Part shown: positions 1 through 10,600 of the stretch, one piece after another
Position numbering within the stretch: the first letter of the stretch is position 1
Layout: each line of letters opens with the position of its first letter
Made by a program: the position numbers and the translations under genes
Origin: Adiantum capillus-veneris
Taxonomy: Eukaryota; Streptophyta; Polypodiopsida; Polypodiales; Pteridaceae
Assembly: GCA_014529385.2 (NCBI GenBank)
Contig: CM043970.1
Coordinates: forward strand, 42,206,779 to 42,270,778
DNA: 64,000 nt
Direction: 5' to 3'
The notes under the pieces: generated by a model
Seen by the model: only the letters and a program-made list of their open reading frames with translations
The model's database searches: none
Told to the model about the DNA's origin: nothing

Positions 1-1866
1 CTTTTAGAAAATTAGACAAGTCTAACTCTTCTTGATTCCTACCATTTACATTTGATGAAACGTTAGGATCTTTTAGGGACTCTTTAACAAAAATCATGTT
101 CGCAAAAAGTGAGCGTTCTATTGATTTATCAAAAGTAGGAGGATCTACAAGTGGTATAGTACGACCAGACTCACTAGCATCTATATACATGATCTTTCTC
201 CTATAGGTGAAAGCAGGAGGATTTACAAGTGGTATAGTACGACCAGACTCACTAGCATCTATATACAAGCTCTTTCCCCTGAAGTGAAATAGTTTCTCCT
301 TTCAGGGAACTTCATGTTGGCAGCCATGCGGTTGAACCATGGTGCACCTAGGATAGCATCCTCATGTTGGAGAGGAGAGATGAAAAAGTCTTCTTTATTG
401 ACATAGCTTTGAACATGAAGCCTCAACTTCCCAATCAAGGGAGTAATAGAGGCTTGTTGTCCATTGAAAGCATTGTTGTCCGTTACAATATCTCCCATCT
501 CGAAAGTTGTATGCCCAACTTGGTGGCCAACTCCGTTGATATGAAGTTGTGAGCAGAGCCAGGTTCAAACAAGATGAAGGCATCATGCTCCCTTACCTTT
601 CCCCGAGTATAGGAGAGAGGTAATCCTTTGCAATGAGCATCCTTGTTTGGAGCTTTGATAGTGGAAGCTCTAGGAGTCTCATTGCGGGAATCTCTCTTGG
701 AGCAAGAATGATAACTATGTCCTTGATCCACACACTTAAAACATTTATGGTCCTTGCAAAAAGCTTCAAGCTCTTCAGGAGAGAGTTTTTTTTACCTATG
801 TAAACTCCCTTCTCCTTGGACAGATTGTTGTTGTTTTTGTTGTTGGAGTTGCCTTGGAAAGAATTTTGGCCATTGGTTTTCCCCTTTGCACCACTTTCGT
901 CTTTGTTTTCCATGGGCTTGACATTCCATGTAGCCCCTTGTTGAAATTGATGCGCAAAGCAACCATGGTGTGGTGGATTATTTCGGTGATATAACGAGGC
1001 CATTGAGAGTTGACGTACTCGGCCATCTCTTCAAGTAATCCCACACGAAAAATTTTCTTGACAAAGTTTATCTTTTGAAAGATAGTAGCCTTGAGATGTA
1101 GATCCCAAAACTTGTCCACATATTTGTAGATAGACTCGTGGGAGAGAAACTTCAAACTCCGCCATTCGCTTGCAAGGAATTACTTCATGATGGAAAATTA
1201 TAGAGTTTTCCATATCTTTGGGGCTTCGCCATTGCCAAGAAGGCTAGCCCACCATTGACAAGCCAATTTCTAGAAGTGCGTAGCTACATGGCATAGCTTG
1301 GAGGACTCCGTGAAGCCCTTGTTTCCAAAGGCCGCATCAAATTGCTGGCCAATACTTTGTCGATAGCACCAAAGGTGCCATCATAGGTGAGAAAAGAGAT
1401 ACTCTTTCCTCCCTCTTTTGTTTTTCTTCTAGGAGAATAGCCATAGCTTTCGTCAGAAGAGAAGGAAGGTGAAGAACAAGGTGACCTCTTTCTTGCCCGT
1501 TTCTTCCTTTGTTTCCTCTCTTCCCTTTTGGAGTGACAAGGAGAAGGAGTATGGGTTGGTTGTTTCCATCTAGACCGCCGTCTTCATTACTTTCTCGTTC
1601 TTTAGATTCCTCCTCTCGTATGGGAGAGATTCTTATTTTGGGGGTCTCATCTAGAGGACTCCCAAGATCTCTCTCCTCTTGGAGAGGAAGGGAAATCCCA
1701 TAAGTGCGAAGTTATTGAGTAACTTTGGCTTGCAAAGCAAGGTTGACCATAGCTTGCTTTTAGTAACAAGATAATTGACAAACATGGGAGCATCATCACT
1801 AGCACCTTCATGTGCAAAATCAAAGTTATCAATGTTCATTATACTCTCTTGGTTATTGTCAGCCAT
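1..1866 (-). pseudogene. gag-protease of chromovirus A (Ty3/gypsy), partial
   Basis: This is the 5' half of a Ty3/gypsy gag-pol polyprotein on the minus strand. It starts at the ATG at 1864-1866, whose product begins MADNNQESIMNIDNFDF, and it leaves the window on the left before RT. Gag capsid-like sequence lies at about 600-1155. A CCHC zinc knuckle (CFKCVDQGHSYHSC, spacing 2-4-4) lies near 700-750 and would bind the element's RNA. The retropepsin-like protease follows at about 260-600, with the LGAPWF motif in its C-terminal part. The expected catalytic loop Asp-Pro-Gly-Ser, seen intact in related copy B, reads Glu-Pro-Gly-Ser here (codon 564-566), so the protease is probably inactive. Reading shifts frame several times, so the copy is dead. 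The start matches that of copy B at 47349. Known of the family: Gag forms the virus-like particle and protease matures it. Confidence 0.85.
137..292. repeat. 78-bp tandem duplication in element A
   Basis: Two direct copies, at about 137-214 and 215-292, share the stretch GGTATAGTACGACCAGACTC and its surroundings. The period is 78 bp (26 codons), so the duplication keeps the frame of the decayed pol sequence. Copies B and C have this segment once. Confidence 0.85.
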
Positions 1867-2259
1867 GCTAATTATACTTATGTATAGAATGCTTTGCGCT
1901 TTGGTACCCTCAAAAACCTTAGTCGCTACTCTTCTTTACCTTTGAAAATAAGTTCTCAAGCAGCCACACCCATGGTTTAGACATTGTTGATTGCAAAGAC
2001 TAGTGGAGAGGGTCTAACATTTCTTGGTTGATTATGGTTCCTGTTCAGCTTGCTCATAGCTCAATAATGGTAAAGCCAAAGGCAAGCCTAGAGAGGCTCA
2101 CTATTAAGACTATAGTTCCAAACGGTGTACCTTGAACTAAGTCCTTCTCAACAAAGATAAAAGATCCCTATCCCACTCACCATATTGCAATTAACATTCC
2201 CAACCTTTCATGGACAACTTAAGGACCTCTCTTTTTAAGCAAGAAAAGAGAAACCAATA

Positions 2260-2271
2260 GCTTTGATACCA
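2260..2271 (-). other. Primer-binding site (tRNA-iMet) of element A
   Basis: On the minus strand this reads TGGTATCAAAGC. It is the complement of the initiator methionine tRNA 3' end with one mismatch (the usual site is TGGTATCAGAGC). It lies one base inside the LTR start at 2273 and sets the element's polarity. Confidence 0.85.
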
Positions 2272-2272
2272 A

Positions 2273-2361
2273 TGTAATTCGAAAAATGGCCTATGAACTT
2301 TGAGAATAGTGGAACTAGGAGAATTAAAGAGAGCATTTTTGTGAGACTACTTTGAGAACAT
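2273..2361 (-). repeat. 5' LTR of element A, first piece
   Basis: The LTR begins with TGTAAT directly beyond the primer-binding site. It is interrupted after 89 bp by the 15-kb element at 2362-17411. The last five bases, AACAT (2357-2361), are repeated at 17412-17416, where the LTR resumes. Confidence 0.8.
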
Positions 2362-3287
2362 TGTTTGCGGGTTGCCGCGACGGACGTCCATAGCATAGCT
2401 CTCACGCATCAACATAAAATATCAATACAAGGGAAGCGACCAGGATGAGGCATGGAAACTCACTAGGGTGTCAATTCTAATGGAATGAACTCGATGAGAT
2501 GCAACTACTAACTCTGCAAGAAAATCATACGCACTAAAGCCAGGTAATCTGCCTATGTCCTTCTACACAGCTCTACAGTCATCACACCCGTTTACCATGC
2601 AAATCATGTCGGAATCGCACAAAACTTGAAGGGAAGCTACAGGGGACTATTAGGAGCATATCCTATCACTGTCATAGCATTCTGGAGAGGTACAAAGATC
2701 GAGATCGTTCATCCCAAAGTCAGAAAAAACACTGAACAGATGATCCTAAAGGGTTGTTTTAGGGTCCCTGAAGCCTCTCCTAGGGTCAAAAGAACATAAA
2801 ATACGCATATAAACACTCAAAACAGCGATTTAAGGCCACAAACTCGCAGGTGAACACTTACACCGAATCTTGAATGATTACACTTGAATGGAAGAGCAAA
2901 GTAAGAGGAACACAATGCAATAAACAAATCTGAATTCGGATTACCGTAGCCAGAGTAGCAAAGATTACAAGTTGGAGCAAGAAGGAGCTCTCAAACATAC
3001 GGTGTCTTCTTCAGCTTCTTATAAAAAAGATGATGTTCAAACTTACAAAAGTTGACCTTTATAGTTTAGGTCTTTACAAATGGCTTGTCCGGCCAAAAGC
3101 TCCTAAACTTCTAACTGGCTCTCTAATATACAATTGCTCCCAGAAAAATAATCATAAATTCTTTTACAAGTTCTCGGCTTAGAGAAGCTCTTTTACAAAG
3201 GTCAAGATTTCCACAAAAATGTAGATTCCCTAAAAAATGTGACTCTTTATTTGGAAACCACAGCTTCGTCGCTCCGTCCACCAAACA
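2362..3287 (-). repeat. 3' LTR of the 15-kb gypsy element
   Basis: A 926-bp LTR starting TGTTTG and ending CCAAACA. It is directly comparable with 16488-17411 along its whole length, with scattered substitutions and small indels. Coding runs on the minus strand, so this left copy is the 3' LTR. Confidence 0.95.
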
Positions 3288-3305
3288 CTCCCCCCTTCCT
3301 TATCC
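3288..3305 (-). other. Polypurine tract of the 15-kb element
   Basis: On the minus strand this reads GGATAAGGAAGGGGGGAG immediately before the 3' LTR. It is a typical plus-strand priming site for reverse transcription. Confidence 0.85.
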
Positions 3306-3477
3306 TTGCACGCCCTCGTGCATGTTCAGAGGTTTGGTCGTTGATGGGGATCCAAGGAAGCAAGTATTGCCGAGAAACTCCGTGTTCGAAGGACAGCTTC
3401 CAGGGCTTCTTGATGCTGTCTGAAAGGATTTTCACTTAAAGTGTGCTGGTATGCTATGCACCGTGCCTTGAGATCCT

Positions 3478-5034
3478 TCACCATAGGATGGAAGATCCTT
3501 GAGTCGATTTCGAAGAAACCTGTGTGACGAAGGCCTCTTCAAACGTCTGCAAGTAATGTGAAGGCAGGTACATTAGTCTCGAGTACATTGCCATCAGAAT
3601 ATGTCGTGGTGACGAATCTTGGAGATTCCAGTAGATCCCTCTATGCCCTTCCAAGAACAGATTCCACGGATGATCGTCGCCTTCAGTGTCTTTGAACACC
3701 TGGATACAAGTGATGATCATCCGGGCTATCTTTACTAGCATCTGACAGGCCACGTCGGGGACATCCAGCAGCAAGGTGATTGTTGAGTTAAGAGTGTTGA
3801 CCACACAGGCTACTGTAGGAGGATTCTTGCCGTCAGGACTGGGTGTTCAGCTTTTGCTGCCTTGAGCCTTTCCATGTGGCAAAGTCCTTCCACATGCGTC
3901 TTCTAGGGACTGGGCAGAAAGTAGGATCTATTTGAATGTGTTGAGGAGCGTTGTGGTAGTTGGTTAGATCCTGTGGCCGCTTGTCCAACCACTTCTGCCT
4001 CCACTTTGGGTGGTCGTCGACGAGTACGTGTGATTCTTCAGCTGTCAGTGCAACACCTTCGTAACCGCCGTCTTTGTTTTGTGGCAGGGTCGGCCGCATC
4101 TTCTCCTTCCATAGGATTGCTTCGTGGCATATCGAGGGAAAAGGTAGGTACTCATGACCAAACCCCTCCACCTGCTCTTCTGGCCTGTAAGAACGCCAAG
4201 GCCGCTGACTCCATTATCTTCTTTTTGTATATCATGTAATCTTTTGTTGGTCCCTCTGGCATGTCCTTGATGGTTTGAGTTAGCTCATCTCTTATATCTA
4301 GATCTGCCTCTACTGATCCTTGCTCTTGTTCCTCGTGGTGTGATGTTTCAGGAAAGTCAGGCATTTCTTGTCCTGAAAGCAGTTGCGATTGCACTTGGGC
4401 TGTGTATGTTCTGATTTGCTGTTGAGAAATCAGGTTTTCATTTTCTTTCAGAAGTGTCTCACCGATTTTCTTCTACGTCACTATTTCTGCTCTCGCCTCT
4501 GCCAATTGCTGCTCCAGCTCTTTTACCTTTTGCTCGTTTGCCGCCGTCTGGGCCATCATTCCCGATATAGCTCCCCTTTTAGTGCCGCTAGGGTGTTCAC
4601 TGCTGTGCAGCATTGTCTGATGTGGAGACCAATGCTCCAGCACGTTCCTGATTCGCCATCAATGTGGTAAGCGTGTTTTTGACAGTAAGGTATGAACTGT
4701 TAACCCTCTGAAACCTTTCCCTTTCATAAGCAAGCTGCTCCGTTGCTTTCTGTTCCTGTACCTGCTTTTCTTTTTCTCTCAGCACCACGTACTGACATTG
4801 GAATTGTCTTTCTAATTCCTGTAAGGTTTCCTGTAGTCAAAATAAAAAATAGCCTGACAGGATTCTTGGTATCCTATTGCTTCCGTAGGAGGCATAGACT
4901 CTTTTTGTGAGGATGAAGGAGGAGGAGGTGGTGGTTTTTGGGTTGATGGAGAAGGAGGAGGAGGAGGAGATTTCGGCGAGGGAGGAGGCGGTGATTTAGA
5001 CGAGGGAGGAGGTGGTGATTTCTCCACTTCTTAT
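3478..5034 (-). pseudogene. C-terminal half of the extra 3' ORF, frameshifted
   Basis: This continues the 384-aa ORF upstream, broken by several frameshifts and stops. In order it shows a proline-rich segment at about 4880-5027 with SPPPPS and SPPPPP repeats, a charged heptad-like coiled-coil segment at about 4600-4790 (REKEKQVQEQKATEQ), an acidic stretch at about 4152-4394, and two blocks without a recognisable family at 3833-4171 and 3478-3804. It ends about 170 bp before the polypurine tract. The proline-rich part alone could be mistaken for an extensin, but there is no signal peptide. Its position between pol and the 3' LTR, in the same orientation, shows it belongs to the element. The function is unknown; a structural or accessory protein is an inference. 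Confidence 0.6.
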
Positions 5035-6504
5035 TCACGCCTCTTTTTCGATGCATCTTCCCTTGGTTGCGAAGCAGACGCGTCCGCTTTTCTTTTCTTT
5101 AAAATCTTTATGATTCTTTGGCGAGTCAAATCCGCCGCCCCATCGTGCTTCCACATTCCTCTCTCTTTGAGCTTTCTTTAGCTGTTCTGCTTGGTTCGTT
5201 TCATCAGCCGCTTCTTTGTCCTTTGTTCCTTCAGTGGACTGAGAAGATACGTACACTTCTGCAGCCTTTTGTTCTGCGGCTGTCCTTTGTTTTTCAGCCT
5301 ATATTTGAGCTGCCTCTTCTATTGTTGCATGTCTTTCCCTCTCGAATCTTCATTTTTCTATTTGTTGTGTTGCAGCAGCTCTCGCTTTTCTGTCAGCCCG
5401 CAACTTGGTCCCTATTTCCTCAACTCTTTGTTGGGCCTCTGCATATGCTTTTTGAAGGTTGGACTGCGACACTGTACTTCTTTCCCTCTTTCTTTTCTCA
5501 AGTGGTGTGCTGGTGTCCTCCTCCTCGCTTTCTTCAAATTTCGATAGTCCTTTGCCTTTATACCCTTGAAAGTTTCCCTCGTCTTCAGTCTCCGTAGCTT
5601 CTTCATCACTCGAGATTTTGTTGGATGCCTTGGTCGAGCGCGATGATGTTGCGCTAATGGTCGTCCTTACTGAGTGAGCGACCAGCTTTGCTTTTTGAAT
5701 CAAGGCCGTTTGAGAACTGGCCGCCGGCAGGTCTTCAATCGTGCCCAAAGCTTGGTATCCTATTTTTGTTAGCATTGGCCCTGCACTCATGTAGCTTTTG
5801 TTCTTCGTTGAGCCTTTCAAATTTGCTTCGACCAGATTCTCCAAGATGTAAGAACCATAATCGCAGCGGATGGTTCTGTTTTCAGCTGTTGCTAGAGCCA
5901 TGACCACTACAATGTGCAAGATCGTCTCGGTGTAGCGAGGAGGCTTTTGTACTCTAAAATGCTGAGAGATCAATCTCATCGGTAACTCCAGCTCACCGTA
6001 TATCATGTCACTGTATTTGTACTTGTTTCCTTTTGCTTTGATAAATGCCTTCTCGTTATCCAGTGACTTGGTCTTTGCTAGCAAGTCGTGTTGCCCTAGA
6101 AGGAAATGCAAAGCTTCGTTGATGATTTCTTTGTTGATCTTTACTTTTACCTTTGAACCATCCTTGTCGGTGAGCATTGCTTGCCCATCATACTGTATTG
6201 AGATCATGAGGTCGTGGGCCCTCATGTAGTCTATGTCCCATGGCTGCAATCTGAAAAACTTCTCCAAGTGCACAGCCCGCACGGCTTCTGTGACCTCCTC
6301 CCTTCGGTGGAGATTCCATATTTCCCATGGCATGATAGTTGTCTGTACCATGTCACCATCAACATCCCTAAACTTTGCGATGAAAATGTGAGCCGGGATT
6401 GGAGCTAGTATTTCATCCGAGATGTGAGCTTTTTCATTTGTAGAGAGCTCATCCACTTCATATGGTGCTGCTATCCACTGCCTTGCTTGCTTTTGGCGAG
6501 GCAT
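5035..6504 (-). CDS. Extra 3' ORF (aORF), 384 aa open plus readthrough extension
   Basis: The longest undamaged ORF of the 15-kb element starts MPRQKQARQWIAAPYEVDEL at 6504 and is open to a TGA at 5350-5352. The same frame then continues to 5035 past only two stops (TGA, TAG), so the original protein was at least 490 aa before the frameshift near 5035. Residues 1 to about 270 look globular, with mixed helical character (for example MPWEIWNLHRREEVTEAV and ETILHIVVVMALATAENRTI). Residues 280-340 are Ser/Thr/Glu-rich, and the C-terminus is a charged coiled coil. I see no signal peptide or membrane segment, which argues against an envelope protein. It may relate to the 'putative plant transposon protein' ORFs found in Athila-like elements, but I could not test this. 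It lies after pol, in the position used by env-like or additional ORFs of OTA elements. Confidence 0.65.
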
Positions 6505-6959
6505 TCTGTGTCATTAGAATCACAAGCTGTCAGGATTTTCCTTTCGCAACCAGTAGCATTTAGACTTTTAGTAAAAAGCAATTCAAAAGTTAAAATTGAT
6601 CATAACTTGAACAAATCTCATCTATTCTTGTCCATATTTCACAAGTGGGACTAGGAAGACTAGAGCTATGACTGATTGAAATCTGAGCCAAATATGGGCG
6701 TGAGGTACACCAATCGCGATCGTAGTACAGAGGCCAAAATGAGATTTGATCACATGAGTGGTTTGCTAGAGGGTCATTTTGGTCCACTCTGTCTTTTATT
6801 TGAACCACTTTTGAGTTTACTAAGTCCCAATTTTGGGTTACAAGGTAGTTTTGACTAGACTTTGAATTTTCATGGGTTTTTGATGTCCAATTGGCTTGAA
6901 GCTTGATGTGTGACTTGTACAAGATGTGTACAAGGGATCTGTTAGGTTTTGGTCAAAAT
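6505..6959 (-). other. Non-coding spacer between integrase and the extra ORF
   Basis: This 455-bp stretch holds no ORF of interest. It contains two copies of a 24-bp near-palindrome, at 6705-6728 and just beyond its edge at 6971-6994. The copies are spaced 266 bp apart and sit in diverged repeat sequence resembling the 5' leader at 15180-15960. Confidence 0.7.
6705..6728. repeat. 24-bp near-palindrome, copy 1
   Basis: GTAC at both ends encloses a CGATCGCGATCG-like core (here CAATCGCGATCG), with a 2-bp spacer on each side. One core change relative to the consensus. Confidence 0.85.
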
Positions 6960-7343
6960 CTAATGCTGAGGTACACCGATCGCGATCATAGTACTTTCTG
7001 CTTGGCCGTTAGCTTGTGGGTGATAGGGAACTGACTTCGTGTGAATTACCATGAATTCATACAATAGGAATTCGATCACTTCATTGACAAAATGAGCCCC
7101 TCTATTGCTCACTATCTGTATTGGTAAGCCATACCTGGTGAAAATGTTCTCATACAAAAACTGTGCTATCGTGCTTGCATCATTTTTGGTTGTTTCTTTT
7201 GCTTCAAGCCACTTTGTTAGATAATCTGTTGCCACAATAATGTATTGAGCATGCGTTTTGTATCCAAGACGCGCAATTGGTCCTACAAAATCTATTACCC
7301 ATTTTGCAAATGCTCTTGCCCCCATCATTGGCCTGAAGGGCAT
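6960..7343 (-). pseudogene. Integrase catalytic core of the 15-kb element, truncated
   Basis: The retroviral-type integrase core (RNase H fold) catalyses strand transfer of the cDNA into the host genome. Visible motifs are DFVGPI (first catalytic Asp), YIIVATDYLTKW, the second acidic position, and PQANGQAES (catalytic Glu). The second position reads VSNRGAHF rather than the usual SDRG, so the codon at 7104-7106 has changed Asp to Asn and catalysis should be lost. The frame then ends early: after the AES of the catalytic-Glu motif the sequence runs straight into a 24-bp near-palindrome and a stop at 6960. The roughly 100 or more residues that normally follow the core are absent. Either a deletion joined integrase to the repeat region, or repeat DNA replaced the C-terminus. 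Confidence 0.85.
6971..6994. repeat. 24-bp near-palindrome, copy 2
   Basis: Same motif as at 6705, with core CGATCGCGATCA. It overlaps the 3' end of the truncated integrase reading frame. Confidence 0.85.
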
Positions 7344-7751
7344 GTCATCTCATGCTCTAGGAATCTTTGTCCTCTGGCAATCGTCACATCATTTCACAAA
7401 CTCTTCGGCGTCCATGAATAGTGTAGGCTACCATATGCCAGCAATAAGAATTGCTTTGGCCATTTTGTCAGAGCTGAGAAATGTCCCCTAGCTTGTCCGC
7501 CATGTGCTTGCTCTAAGATAGGAACGTATTCCTGTTCTGTCGCACACATTCTCAATTGATTGTCTTTTCCCCTCTTGTAAAGATTGGCCTCAATCAATAC
7601 ATAGTTTTCTAGGCTCTTTTGTGATCGTTTTGATACGTGATCTACTCATTTTTTCAGGCAGTAGTATCCCGGTGGTGAGGTATTCTACAATGTAGTTACT
7701 CCATCTAGGTGCTACAGATAATTTGAACAGAGTCGCGTGTTCTATCGGCTT
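7344..7751 (-). pseudogene. Second copy of RNase H-integrase connection and zinc module
   Basis: Read on the minus strand directly after the stop at 7752, this begins PIEHATLFKLSVAPRWSNYI and, after a frameshift near 7600, continues NYVLIEANLYKRGKDNQLRM, then an HHCC-type segment (His in LEQAHGGQ, RGHF; Cys in CDDC), ending next to the integrase core. It follows the same plan as the preceding module at 7752-8160: a Trp-Ser linker, then LYKxG, then LRxCV/A, a His pair and a CxxC. It is the copy expected to serve the adjacent catalytic core. It has stops (W to stop near GIW and VKW) and one frameshift. The residue-level similarity to the first copy is visible but low. Confidence 0.7.
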
Positions 7752-8160
7752 TTAAAAAGTGCAGACAATACACGATTTGATATGCATATGAACACTTTGT
7801 TGCATTTTAGGCCAATATACACCCATTCTCATCAATCTTTGATACGCCTGTGCATGCCCATTGTGAATCCCCGTTGTTTGTACATGAGACTCGTTTAGAT
7901 ACAAGTCGTGTTCACTTGATTCAACACAAAGCCTGAGGATTTGATCCAATCCCTGTTTGTATAACCTTCCAGCCAGCATTACCAATGATCTAGAGGCTGC
8001 AATGGTAGATGGTTGTCTTGTCAAATTCAATGACCCAATAGTCAACAAAGGAATTACATCCTCGCTCCATCCTGGAACCATTTCTATGTTGAAGAGATAT
8101 GCATATGGCAAATCATCATCAACTCCTACAGGGTTTTCTCCATGCACCATTCTAGATAGA
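7752..8160 (-). pseudogene. First copy of RNase H-integrase connection and zinc module
   Basis: This follows the RNase H ending (ADHLSRM) in frame. It contains the linker (VPGWSEDVIPLLTIGSLN), LAGRLYKQGLDQILRLCV and an H2C2 integrase zinc-binding segment: ESHVQTTGIHNGH supplies His and IKSCIVC supplies the Cys pair. In usual gypsy polyproteins one such module precedes the catalytic core. Here a second one follows after a single in-frame TAA, before the core. The zinc module normally helps integrase multimerise and bind LTR ends. Confidence 0.8.
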
Positions 8161-8687
8161 TGATCTGCTCTTTGGTGTGTAGTTCCTTTTTTGACTACAA
8201 CCGTGAAGTCAAACTCAAGCAGTATGATGAACCATCGTACAATCCGCCCCGTACTACAAGGTTTGTTTACCAAGTACAACAATGCTTGGTGATCTACGAA
8301 GAATACAAATTTATTGAAAAGTAGGTAATGGCTAAACTTTTTCACAGCGTAGATCATACCCAAACCCTCCCTTTCAGTTGTCGTGTAATTCTTCTCTGCA
8401 CTGTTTAGTTGTCTACTGGAGTAACTGATTGGAAAATCCATGTTTTTTTCTCCAGGTTGTGCAAATATGCATCCTATAGCATATGCTGATGCATCTACGT
8501 GGACGTGGAATATCTTTTCCCAATCCGGAGCCTTCAAAATTGGAGCGGATATCAATTTTTGCTTCAAAGTTTGAAAAGCTTTCTCGCACTCATCCGTCCA
8601 CTCAAATTTAGTTATCAACGTGTAAAGTGGTTTCTCAATCATAGCGTATAAGTAGATAAATCTGCGATAATATCCACAATGGCCCAT
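8161..8687 (-). pseudogene. RNase H domain of the 15-kb element
   Basis: RNase H removes the RNA template during reverse transcription. The frame begins after the RT with MGHCGYYRRFI, the usual RT/RNase H connection. It then shows HVHVDASAYAIGCIF (first catalytic Asp), TTEREGLGMIYAV (Glu), FFVDHQALLYLV (Asp) and DHLSRM at the end. These motifs are intact and the frame is open across the domain. It shares its frame with the RT upstream and with module 1 of the integrase downstream. Confidence 0.88.
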
Positions 8688-8717
8688 ACATGCCTGTACC
8701 TCCTTTACCTTTATTTG

Positions 8718-9458
8718 TCATGGTAGATTAACAATTCCGTTGATCTTCTCCATGTCTGTCGAAATACCATTTTTGGACACTATATGTCCCAATATTTTTC
8801 CTTGTCTTACCATGAAGACACATTTCTCCGGATTCATGCAAATCCGATACAGTCTGCATTTGTTGAACACTTTGGTCAAGTGCTCTATGTGCTCCAATCT
8901 TACGAGAGAGTGAACGCACAAGTCATCCATGTAAATTTCTAAGAACTGTCTTAGATATTCTTTAAGAGCATGACCCATCAGCCTCTGAAATGTGGCTGGT
9001 GCATTCGTTAAGCCAAAAGCCATTACCCTGAATGCAAAAATGACCCATTCAGTTGCAAAAGCCATCTTGTGATGATCCTCTGGCTTTATTGCGAGTTGGT
9101 TGTAGCCTGAGAAGCCATCTAAGAAATTGTACGCTTCTTTTCCTGCCACTCTTTCTATTACATGATCAATAATGGGTAGGGGATAGTTGTCTCGAATTGT
9201 AGCAGCGTTTACTTTCTTGAGATTGATGCACACTCTCAACTTTCCATTTTTCTTTGGGACCCTGTCAGTGTGCTCAATTTCGTAAATAAACTCTACCTCT
9301 TTCAGCTTATCTATCTCCTCCTTGATCTTCCTTGCAAACGTCTCATTGTAAGTATAAGGACGTTGTCTGCTTGGTTTGGCATCATTCTTAAGGGGTATTG
9401 TGTGTTGACACATACTTGGATCCACCCCCTTAAGATCCTTGTATGACCATGCAAACAC
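8718..9458 (-). pseudogene. Reverse transcriptase of the 15-kb element
   Basis: Reverse transcriptase copies the element's RNA into cDNA inside the particle. Motifs in order: MFAWSYKDLKGVDP (N-terminal), [59 protein letters not shown] and the catalytic box IYMDDLCVHS (YMDD at 8932-8943, intact), then GHIVSKNGI. The FLDGFSGYNQ block is typical of non-chromovirus plant gypsy elements (chromoviruses have IDLRSGYHQ). The domain is undamaged over 247 aa; stops lie on either side, in the same frame as protease and RNase H. Confidence 0.92.
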
Positions 9459-10600
9459 ATCTCTATACTATTTAAGACTAGCTATCAAAAGCTTTTCCTC
9501 TTCTTCAGTAAGATCCGTGGCAATATATGCAGGTTTTGGATCTTCTCCTGGCTCCGCTAGATCTATTTGTTTGGCTTTTTCAGGACCCTCGTATGATGTA
9601 CCAGGTTCCTTCAATTCCCTTATCGGTTATTGCACTATGATTTTTCTATCTTGTATGGTATACTTCTTATAATGGGGTGGCACATCCATCTTGTCAGAAT
9701 TCGTGTCTCCATCTGTTTCCATTTCAGTTGTCCATATGTCTTTGAGGGTCTGTTTGAGCTTTTTGTACTCTGCTTTCCTCTCTGTTTTGGTCATTCTAGA
9801 CCCTGTTTCCCCTTTCTTATGTGTCTCAGTCATTTTCTTTTCACACTTGTTCTTCTTGTTGTTTTTCCATGGTTTAGTTTTGATAAACCGGCCAGTGACC
9901 TTGTCTTTGACACAATCGTCAGCTTTTACAAGCCTTAGATATCCCGGTATGTCATTGACAAGAGGCATGGGTTTATGCTTATTCGCTCTTGATTTCCTTG
10001 TTCTCTTTGATCTATACCGCTCTTGTCGACTAGGTTTTTGATTAGGAAACTCATAAAACCTGTCCGGTCTCAACATATACTTCCTATTCGTCTATGATCC
10101 ACTTGATCTTTCATCATGAGCATCTATCATTTGGATTTCATCACCCAATGATGGAAGGTCATCGCTTAATGAATCTGTGAATTCCTCCTCTGTTCGATTC
10201 ATGTCATCCACTACAGATATCTCATCAACTATTCTTTTACACTCAGTCTCACGTAGTGGTTCTTCCTGTTCCTCGCTATCTGATCCTGACTCAAGGATGA
10301 CGCTAGCCATTTGCAACGTTACTAGGTCGTATCCTTCTTCGTCACAAAATTTTGTAGGCGTGCATTCATTAACGCAGACGTCCAAGGTTGACAATATTTG
10401 AGTCCACCCAAATGGCTCAAAAAAATGTTCAGGGAAAGGTTCTGGGAGATAAGCCTCGTCTTCTACGGACCTTTCCAACACACATTCCTCTTTGATTAAG
10501 TCTCCACAATCAGATGCTCCACACATCCATACATGTGATTTCGTTTGTAACCACACAGCTATTTCTTTTCCATTCACTGTGGTTGAATCAAGTTCTTGCA
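9459..10600 (-). pseudogene. Protease-RT linker of the 15-kb element
   Basis: A long low-conservation region between protease and RT, in the same frame as both. One part (10092 to about 10600) is acidic and ends with DDLPSLGDEIQ. The next (9627-10076) is strongly basic and lysine-rich (KPWKNNKKNKCEKK). No enzyme motif is visible. Long linkers here are common in large OTA elements. In-frame stops lie near 10080 and 9625. Confidence 0.6.

Noticed and set aside
3239-3439. Small ORFs across the LTR/polypurine boundary
   Set aside because: They overlap a defined LTR end and polypurine tract on both strands and have no family similarity.
4812-5056. Extensin-like proline-rich ORF as a host cell-wall gene
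   Set aside because: It has no signal peptide, lies in frame order within the extra ORF of the 15-kb element and between its LTRs.
5035-6504. Extra ORF as an env-like gene
   Set aside because: I see no signal peptide, no membrane helix and no cleavage site; the protein is hydrophilic with a coiled coil.
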